Part shown: piece by piece, positions 1-4,135 of the stretch
Layout: every line of letters begins with the position of its first letter
Numbering within the stretch: position 1 is the stretch's first letter
Assembly: GCA_900555165.1 (NCBI GenBank)
Contig: USKE01000151.1
Location: 1 to 5,540 of the forward strand
Origin: an uncultured Porphyromonadaceae bacterium
GTDB lineage: Bacteria; Bacteroidota; Bacteroidia; Bacteroidales; Muribaculaceae
Direction of reading: 5' to 3'
Length of the DNA stretch: 5,540 nt
Notes under the pieces: generated by a model
Database searches by the model: none
What the model was told of the DNA's origin: nothing
The model's input: the letters and a program-made list of their open reading frames with translations, nothing else
Translations under genes and position numbers: made by a program

Positions 1-1817
1 CCGGTGGTGCCGAGGAAGATGAACGAGCCGATGGGGCGCCGCGGGTCGTTGAGTCCGGCGCGCGAGCGGCGCACGGCGTCGGCGATGGCGCGGATGGCCT
101 CTTCCTGACCAACGACGCGGTTGTGCAGTTCCTCTTCAAGGTGCAGCAGTTTCTCTTTCTCTGACTGTACCATCTTGTTCACGGGGATGCCGGTCCAGCG
201 CGAAACCACGTCGGCGATGTCTTCCGAGTCGACCTCCTCCTTGATGAGGGCTTTCTCGCCCTGCATCACCTTGAGCTGTTCCTGGATGGTCTTGTTCTCC
301 TGCTCTTTCTGCTGTATCCTGGAGTAGCGGATTTCGGCCACGCGGGCATAGTCGCCCTCGCGTTCGGCACGGTCAGCCTCGAAGTTCAGCTGCTCGATGT
401 CGATCTTGTTCTGCTGGATTTTGTTGATGAGTTCCTGCTCGGCTTTCCACTTTGCGGTGAACTCCTTCTCCTCGTCGCGCATCGACGCAAGCTCTTTTTC
501 GATTTCGCGCACCTTTTCCTTGTCCCCCTCGCGCTTTATGGCCTCGCGCTCGATCTCTTTCTGGGCTATCTTGCGCGTGATTTCGTCAAGAGCCTGGGGC
601 ACCGAGTCTATTTCAAGACGCAGTTTCGAGGCGGCCTCGTCGATTAGGTCGATAGCCTTGTCGGGGAGGAAACGGTCGGTGATGTAGCGCTCAGAGAGTG
701 TCACGGCGGCGATAATCGCCTCGTCGCGGATGCGCACCTTGTGGTGGTTCTCGTAACGCTCCTTAAGGCCGCGCAGGATTGCGATTGCCGATGCTTCGTC
801 GGGCTCGTTCACCATCACTTTCTGGAAACGGCGTTCGAGCGCCTTGTCTTTCTCGAAGTATTTCTGGTATTCGTCGAGCGTGGTGGCGCCGATCGAGCGC
901 AGTTCTCCTCGGGCCAGGGCCGGTTTCAGGATATTGGCGGCATCCATGGCCCCCTCGCCCTTTCCGGCACCCACCAGGGTGTGAATCTCGTCGATGAAGA
1001 GTATGATCTCGCCGTCGCTCTGGGTTACCTCGTTCACGATGGCCTTGAGACGTTCCTCGAACTCACCCTTGTACTTGGCACCGGCCACGAGGGCGCCCAT
1101 GTCGAGCGAGAATATCTGTTTCGAGCGCAGGTTCTCGGGCACGTCGCCGCGCACGATGCGCTGTGCCAGACCCTCGGCGATGGCTGTCTTGCCGGTACCG
1201 GGCTCGCCGATCAGCATGGGGTTGTTCTTAGTGCGGCGCGAGAGTATCTGCAGCACACGGCGTATCTCGTCGTCGCGGCCGATGACGGGGTCGAGCTTGC
1301 CCGAACGGGCGCGCTCGTTGAGGTTTATGGCGTATTTCGAGAGGGCGTTGTAGGTGTCTTCGGCGCCCTGGTCGGTGGCTTTCTTCCCCTTGCGCAGTTC
1401 GTCGATGGCGCTTTTCAGCTCTTTCTCGCTGAGGCCGGCGTCCTTGAGGATGGTCGATGCGGGCGAGTTGACGTCGAACAGGGCCAGCAGTATCGCCTCA
1501 AGGGTGACATATTCGTCGCCCATCTTCTTGGCGATGTCGAGCGATTTCTGCAGCACGTCATTTGAGTAACGGCTCAGATAAGGCTCGCCGCCCGATACTT
1601 TCGGCAGAGTGCCGATCTCTTTGTCGACCTGCTGGCTCACGAGTGCCAGGTTGGCGCCGACTTTCTGGAAGATGAATTTGATCAACGATTCTCCCTCGGT
1701 GATGATGGCTTTCAACAGATGTACGGGCTCGATCTGCTGTTGTCCGGCAGAGCGTGTGTATTCGAGCGCTTTCTGTATAGCCTCTTGTGATTTGATAGTG
1801 AAGCTGTTGAAATTCAT
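1..1817 (-). CDS. clpB: ATP-dependent chaperone ClpB (Hsp100 disaggregase), N-terminal 605 residues, partial
   Basis: Seen: the minus-strand frame is open from an ATG at 1817-1815 to the window edge with no stop. Residues 1 to about 150 form the Clp N-domain. The first AAA+ module has Walker A GEPGTGKT at 204-211, pore loop AKYKGE with Tyr249, and Walker [10 protein letters not shown] with Asp276 and Glu277, followed by the sensor/arginine-finger stretch [21 protein letters not shown] charged, Glu/Lys/Arg-rich coiled coil (about 400-525) is the ClpB middle domain. VSRWTGIPV (Trp541 at its centre) marks entry to the second AAA+ module, and the window ends in FLGTTG, the start of its Walker A. 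Known of the family: a cytosolic hexamer that threads aggregated proteins through its pore with DnaK/DnaJ; full length is about 860 residues, so roughly 255 are outside. The middle domain separates it from ClpA and ClpC. The start matches family numbering closely (E. coli Walker A begins at 206). No Shine-Dalgarno motif precedes it, as is usual in Bacteroidetes. Confidence 0.97.
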   Translation of the reverse strand, partial: MNFNSFTIKSQEAIQKALEYTRSAGQQQIEPVHLLKAIITEGESLIKFIFQKVGANLALVSQQVDKEIGTLPKVSGGEPYLSRYSNDVLQKSLDIAKKMGDEYVTLEAILLALFDVNSPASTILKDAGLSEKELKSAIDELRKGKKATDQGAEDTYNALSKYAINLNERARSGKLDPVIGRDDEIRRVLQILSRRTKNNPMLIGEPGTGKTAIAEGLAQRIVRGDVPENLRSKQIFSLDMGALVAGAKYKGEFEERLKAIVNEVTQSDGEIILFIDEIHTLVGAGKGEGAMDAANILKPALARGELRSIGATTLDEYQKYFEKDKALERRFQKVMVNEPDEASAIAILRGLKERYENHHKVRIRDEAIIAAVTLSERYITDRFLPDKAIDLIDEAASKLRLEIDSVPQALDEITRKIAQKEIEREAIKREGDKEKVREIEKELASMRDEEKEFTAKWKAEQELINKIQQNKIDIEQLNFEADRAEREGDYARVAEIRYSRIQQKEQENKTIQEQLKVMQGEKALIKEEVDSEDIADVVSRWTGIPVNKMVQSEKEKLLHLEEELHNRVVGQEEAIRAIADAVRRSRAGLNDPRRPIGSFIFLGTT

Positions 1818-1846
1818 ATAGCGTAGTCTGATAATTCTGTGTTATG

Positions 1847-1872
1847 GGGCGTGGCGCCTTCCGGGCACGCCC
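1847..1872 (-). promoter_or_regulatory. Hairpin in the clpB 5' leader
   Basis: Arms 1847-1853 (GGGCGTG) and 1866-1872 (CACGCCC) form a perfect 7-bp GC-rich stem with a 12-base loop, about 30 bases before the clpB ATG. No T-tract follows on the minus strand, so it is not an intrinsic terminator. It would lie in the clpB leader if transcription starts upstream of it. A role in mRNA stability or temperature-dependent translation is conceivable for a heat-shock gene, but that is inference only. Confidence 0.4.
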
Positions 1873-1884
1873 GTTTACCCTCTT

Positions 1885-1895
1885 TTAAACTTTAA
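1885..1895 (-). promoter_or_regulatory. TTAAA-N-TTTAA dyad in the clpB upstream region, possible operator or promoter part
   Basis: An 11-base odd palindrome, TTAAAGTTTAA on the minus strand, lies about 70 bases before the clpB start and directly after TATTTG. I found no TTTG-N19-TAnnTTTG promoter between the terminator and clpB, so clpB may use a different sigma factor or a weak promoter centred here. AT-rich palindromes arise easily by chance, so this is only a candidate. Confidence 0.25.
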
Positions 1896-1929
1896 CAAAT
1901 AGTGTGCCATAATGTTGGTGCGGATACAT

Positions 1930-1966
1930 AAAAAGAGGAGAGCGCCGTAACAGCGGCGCTCTCCTC
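1930..1966 (-). terminator. Strong rho-independent terminator
   Basis: Arms 1935-1947 and 1954-1966 are perfectly complementary over 13 bp (GAGGAGAGCGCCG and its complement) with a 6-base loop. On the minus strand the stem is followed at once by TTTTT (1934-1930). The plus strand has no T-run after the stem, so it acts in one direction. It would end transcription from the sigma-factor gene, whose stop lies about 250 bases upstream, and/or from the promoter-like pair at 2009-2037, and it insulates clpB from both. Confidence 0.9.
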
Positions 1967-2002
1967 GGCTGGCTTAAATCTTATCTGTTCTCAGATTATT
2001 GA
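1930..2002 (-). ncRNA. Candidate small RNA of about 70 nt upstream of clpB
   Basis: Three elements line up on the minus strand: a -35/-10-like pair (2037-2032, 2014-2009), a predicted start near 2002, and the strong terminator ending near 1930. The predicted transcript opens with a small hairpin (arms 1996-1992 and 1987-1983, 5 bp, tetraloop AGAA), then a single-stranded A-rich linker, then the terminator stem. It has no credible reading frame, and I recognise no known RNA family. The main doubt is that the promoter resembles E. coli sigma-70 sites rather than the Bacteroidetes consensus. The terminator may simply end a long 3' untranslated region of the sigma-factor mRNA. Confidence 0.3.
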
Positions 2003-2008
2003 TCGTGC

Positions 2009-2037
2009 AGTATAATCCCGTGTAGTCGTATTGTCAA
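2009..2037 (-). promoter_or_regulatory. TTGACA-N17-TATACT promoter-like sequence
   Basis: On the minus strand TTGACA (2037-2032) is followed after exactly 17 bases by TATACT (2014-2009), matching the classical sigma-70 layout at 6/6 and 5/6 positions. The -35 part sits in TTTTGACA, which also contains the Bacteroidetes TTTG element. The downstream part does not match TAnnTTTG. It may drive a short transcript ending at the terminator 1930-1966. Activity in this host is uncertain. Confidence 0.35.
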
Positions 2038-2217
2038 AAGGGTGGCGGGTGCAGGTTGCGTCAGCTTAATGGCGGCTGATTGCGTCGGCCCATGCCCGCG
2101 GATATCTGCTCGGCCAATATGCCGTGAGCGTTGAGTTCTGTAGAGCAAAGTAATTACTTGAATCAGGTGGTCGGGCGCAGTGCGCCCCGGGTTTAGGTTA
2201 TGCGGGAGGATGTATGG
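2038..2217. other. Non-coding spacer downstream of the sigma-factor gene
   Basis: I see no gene here on either strand; all frames are short or lack family-like sequence. It holds a compact GC-rich hairpin (GGGCGC 2173-2178, GCGCCC 2182-2187, three-base loop) about 30 bases after the sigma-factor stop, with no T-tract. There is also a weaker stem (2061-2065 with 2075-2079) flanked by two copies of TTGCGTC (2056-2062 and 2080-2086). The most likely identity is the sigma-factor 3' untranslated region. Confidence 0.5.
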
Positions 2218-2721
2218 TCAGCGATAGTCCTTGAGCATTTTCTGGAGTCTCTGGCGTGCGAAGAAGATGCGGCTCTTCACGGTGCCGAGGGGGAGGTTCA
2301 TCTTCTCTGCGATCTCGTTGTACTTGTAACCGGCCACGTGCATCGAGAAGGGGATGCGGTAGTCGTCGGAGAACGAGTTGATGGCAGCCGAGATTTCGCC
2401 TGCGGCGACCGAGCCTTCAGGGGTGTCGAGGCCCGACTCCTGCGGGAGGTTGAGGTGGTAGAGGTCTTCGGTCTGGTCGATCACCGTTGCCGAGCGCACC
2501 ACCTTGCGGTAGTTGTTGATGAAGATGTTGCGCATGATGGTGAAGACCCAACCCTTGAAGTTGACGTTCTCCACATATTTGTCCTCATTGTCGAGGGCCT
2601 TGAGTGTTGTGTCTTGAAGCAGGTCGTAAGCGTCGTCTCTGTTTGAGGTAAGCAGCTAAGCGAAGTTGAGGAGGTTGCTTTGAAGTCCTAACAATTTGGT
2701 CTGGAAATTTTTTGAACTCAT
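2218..2721 (-). pseudogene. ECF-family RNA polymerase sigma-70 factor interrupted by an in-frame TAG at codon 22
   Basis: Seen: from the ATG at 2721-2719 the frame encodes a sigma factor of 166 amino acids plus one internal TAG (2656-2658), ending with TGA at 2220-2218. The reading frame is otherwise intact. Region 2 spans about residues 10-80; its core-binding helix DAYDLLQDTTLKAL comes just after the stop, then FKGWVFTIMRNIFINNYRK (55-73, regions 2.3-2.4). Region 4 spans about 111-167 with YNEIAEKMNLPLGTVKSR as the helix-turn-helix. Length and motifs match the small sigma factors widespread in Bacteroidales. The stop splits FA from LLTSNR, where I recall relatives having a Tyr. A GTG at 2574 could restart translation and yields 118 residues, but would lose the region 2 core-binding helix, so it should not work normally. 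It has its own consensus promoter (2781-2811). Causes in order of likelihood: a recent inactivating mutation, a sequencing or assembly error, or suppression. No anti-sigma gene is adjacent. Confidence 0.85.
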
Positions 2722-2780
2722 GATGACAAACTTTTTAATTGTTAGCGAAACGAATTTGTAACCCTTTTGTGACTACGTTG

Positions 2781-2811
2781 CAAAGGTACTACATAATTAC
2801 AACAAACCAAA
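2781..2811 (-). promoter_or_regulatory. Bacteroidetes-type promoter of the sigma-factor gene
   Basis: On the minus strand, TTTG (2811-2808, the -33 element) is followed after exactly 19 bases by TACCTTTG (2788-2781), matching the -7 consensus TAnnTTTG fully. Transcription would start near 2775, giving a leader of about 55 bases before the ATG at 2721. This points to the primary sigma factor rather than to autoregulation. Confidence 0.8.
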
Positions 2812-2875
2812 TTTTTTGCTCAAAAAAGTGAAAAAAATTAGAAAATTTTTAGATAGATTATTTAACTAATTATAA

Positions 2876-2939
2876 ATCAGAACTATAAGCATAATTAATT
2901 GATTTACAAATTTGTTACAAAATTATTAATCGTTCTGAT
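2876..2939. repeat. Nested inverted repeats in the AT-rich spacer
   Basis: Outer arms ATCAGAAC (2876-2883) and GTTCTGAT (2932-2939) are perfect 8-bp inverted copies 48 bases apart. Almost at the same centre lies the 10-base palindrome ACAAATTTGT (2906-2915). The outer arms contain G and C in an otherwise nearly pure A/T stretch, so they are somewhat less likely to be chance. Possible readings are paired regulator sites or the ends of a small remnant element; nothing proves either. Confidence 0.4.
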
Positions 2940-3168
2940 ATGAAGACGTGATAGTATATAATATGTTTAAAATCAGGTAGATATAACGTTTGTGATAATA
3001 AATGATGATGCTTTGGATATGGCTGAGATTGCAAAAAGAGAGTTGGAGCAAAATATTTTAACCAAAATTCGGGCATGTAAATTGCAAAATGCTTAGTTGG
3101 GGTGTCGTTTTAAGCAGGTCTTATTTGCTGAAAAGGACTGATGCTCCAGTATTAAAGGATGGCGCTGG

Positions 3169-3186
3169 TGTAACATGAATGTTACA
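3169..3186. promoter_or_regulatory. Operator-like 18-base dyad TGTAACAT-GA-ATGTTACA
   Basis: Two perfect 8-base inverted arms flank a 2-base centre. The size and symmetry suit a homodimeric helix-turn-helix regulator such as a CRP/FNR-type protein. It lies about 105 bases upstream of the hydrolase -33 element, a distance more typical of activation or distant control than of simple repression. The regulator is not identifiable from this window. Confidence 0.45.
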
Positions 3187-3291
3187 TGACTGTGAAAAAT
3201 ATTGCCGTATGGCTTTGCCTCCGGTGACTGCCGCCAGTTAAGAATGTGGATGGAGGCCGTCGGTTGGGGGTTAATAAAGCGCGGTTGAAAT

Positions 3292-3322
3292 TTTGACAGA
3301 CGGTTGAAAAAGGGTAATTTTG
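3292..3322 (+). promoter_or_regulatory. Bacteroidetes-type promoter abutting the hydrolase start codon
   Basis: TTTG (3292-3295) is followed after exactly 19 bases by TAATTTTG (3315-3322), matching TTTG-N19-TAnnTTTG completely. The -7 element ends only four bases before the ATG at 3327, so transcription should begin at or within a couple of bases of the start codon. It presumably drives both the hydrolase and the Mur-ligase-like gene. Confidence 0.8.
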
Positions 3323-3326
3323 CATC

Positions 3327-4103
3327 ATGATTGACCAGTCTGCAGTTAAGAAGATTGATATTGACGGCCAGACGCTCGCCTACACGCAGGCGGGTTCGGG
3401 GCGCCCCCTGGTGCTGATGCATGGGTGGGGGTGCGACCACACCACGGTGGCGTCAATCGCCGCCACGGCCGCATTGTCGCATACGGTATATAATGTGGAT
3501 TTCCCGGGTTTCGGCGCGTCGCCAGAACCGGCGACGGTCTGGAGCGTTTATGATTACGCTGACCTTATATCCAAGTTTATCGACCGTATGGGACTTGACG
3601 CCCCTGTGCTGGTGGGTCATTCGTTCGGCGGCAGGGTCGCGATAATACTCGGGTCGCGCCGGCCGGTCGACAAGATCGTGCTTGTCGACGCCGCAGGTAT
3701 AAAGCCGCGCCGTTCGCTCACCTATTATTATAAGGTGTACACTTTCAAGGCGGCAAAACTGGCCATGAAACTTCTCTATGGCGCAGAGGGGGCGCAGAAA
3801 CGCATCGACAGCATGCGCGCACGGCGCGGTTCGAGCGACTACGCATCGGCCTCGCCGCGCATGCGGGCCATAATGAGCCGGGTGGTCAATGAGGACCTGA
3901 CACGGCTGTTGCCGCAGGTCAAGGCGTCGACCCTGCTTATATGGGGCGAGAATGACACCGCCACCCCGCTTGCCGACGCGAAGAAGATGAACAGCCTGCT
4001 GCCCGATTCGGGCCTGGTAAGTTTTCCCGGATGCGGACACTACAGTTTCCTCGACAATCCCGCACAGTTCGCCGCTGTGCTCAAATCGTTTTTCAACAGC
4101 TGA
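3327..4103 (+). CDS. Alpha/beta hydrolase, cytosolic, 258 residues
   Basis: Seen: a complete alpha/beta-hydrolase fold with oxyanion-hole motif HGWG at 32-35, nucleophile elbow GHSFGG with Ser99, acid in WGEND (Asp210) and catalytic His238 in GCGHYSFLDNP. All three triad residues are present and the length is normal for the family. A basic helical cap (about 125-190) precedes the acid residue. There is no signal peptide or membrane segment, so it should be cytosolic. The start is well fixed: an in-frame TAA at 3315-3317 lies just upstream and no other ATG, GTG or TTG intervenes. Known: this fold covers esterases, lipases, thioesterases and C-C hydrolases, so the substrate cannot be read from sequence. 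Context: it is followed after 32 bases by a Mur-ligase-like membrane protein and shares its promoter, which hints at an ester or thioester linked to cell-wall or membrane precursors. That link is inference. G+C is high and typical of the other genes here. Confidence 0.93.
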   Translation: MIDQSAVKKIDIDGQTLAYTQAGSGRPLVLMHGWGCDHTTVASIAATAALSHTVYNVDFPGFGASPEPATVWSVYDYADLISKFIDRMGLDAPVLVGHSFGGRVAIILGSRRPVDKIVLVDAAGIKPRRSLTYYYKVYTFKAAKLAMKLLYGAEGAQKRIDSMRARRGSSDYASASPRMRAIMSRVVNEDLTRLLPQVKASTLLIWGENDTATPLADAKKMNSLLPDSGLVSFPGCGHYSFLDNPAQFAAVLKSFFNS

Positions 4104-4118
4104 GAGGGGATGCCCCTC
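4104..4118 (+). other. Intercistronic hairpin directly after the hydrolase stop
   Basis: GAGGGG (4104-4109) pairs with CCCCTC (4113-4118) around an ATG triloop, beginning at the base after the hydrolase TGA. An A-rich stretch rather than a T-run follows, so full termination is unlikely. It could protect the upstream mRNA end or tune expression of the next gene, whose start lies 17 bases after the stem. Confidence 0.45.
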
Positions 4119-4135
4119 CAATCAAGAAATAAAAG

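Larger units (their letters stand above)
2812..3291. other. Long AT-rich intergenic spacer without a convincing gene
   Basis: This separates the divergent sigma-factor and hydrolase genes. By direct count, 2821-3000 is 35/180 G+C (19%), against 41/60 (68%) in a sample of the hydrolase (3601-3660). The left part has A- and T-runs and nested inverted repeats, and the right part has an operator-like dyad at 3169-3186. The best open frame, 2992-3096 (+, GTG start, TAG stop, 34 codons, includes DDALDMAEIAKRELEQN), is too short and lacks a clear promoter. No tRNA, rRNA or transposase remnant was seen. Confidence 0.6.

Noticed and set aside
741..1565. Long plus-strand open frame of 274 codons opposite clpB
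   Set aside because: It is antisense to the highly conserved AAA+ module of clpB. Its sequence has no recognisable motif, and its openness follows from GC-rich codon bias on the other strand.
2173..2187. GC hairpin after the sigma-factor stop as an intrinsic terminator
   Set aside because: There is no T-tract after the stem on the minus strand (it is followed by GACCACC); the better terminator is at 1930-1966.
2200..2646. Plus-strand open frame of 148 codons opposite the sigma factor
   Set aside because: It is the mirror of the sigma-factor coding sequence, rich in Val/Glu/Asp as expected of a shadow frame, and resembles no family.
2656..2658. TAG used as a sense codon throughout this organism
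   Set aside because: No other in-frame TAG occurs in clpB (605 codons), the hydrolase or the 468 codons of the Mur ligase, and a single case is better explained by mutation or error.
2992..3096. Small plus-strand frame with a protein-like stretch (DDALDMAEIAKRELEQN)
   Set aside because: Only 34 codons from a GTG, with no consensus promoter and no recognised family. It is too weak to call a gene, though conservation in relatives would revive it.
1818..3326. tRNA, rRNA, CRISPR array or insertion sequence in the gene-poor middle
   Set aside because: No cloverleaf with a TTCRA-type arm, no rRNA-like sequence, no regularly spaced repeats and no transposase fragment could be found by reading both strands.
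3093..3440. Minus-strand open frame of 115 codons over the hydrolase promoter and 5' end
   Set aside because: It runs antisense to the conserved hydrolase N-terminus and through spacer DNA, is low in recognisable structure, and has no promoter.
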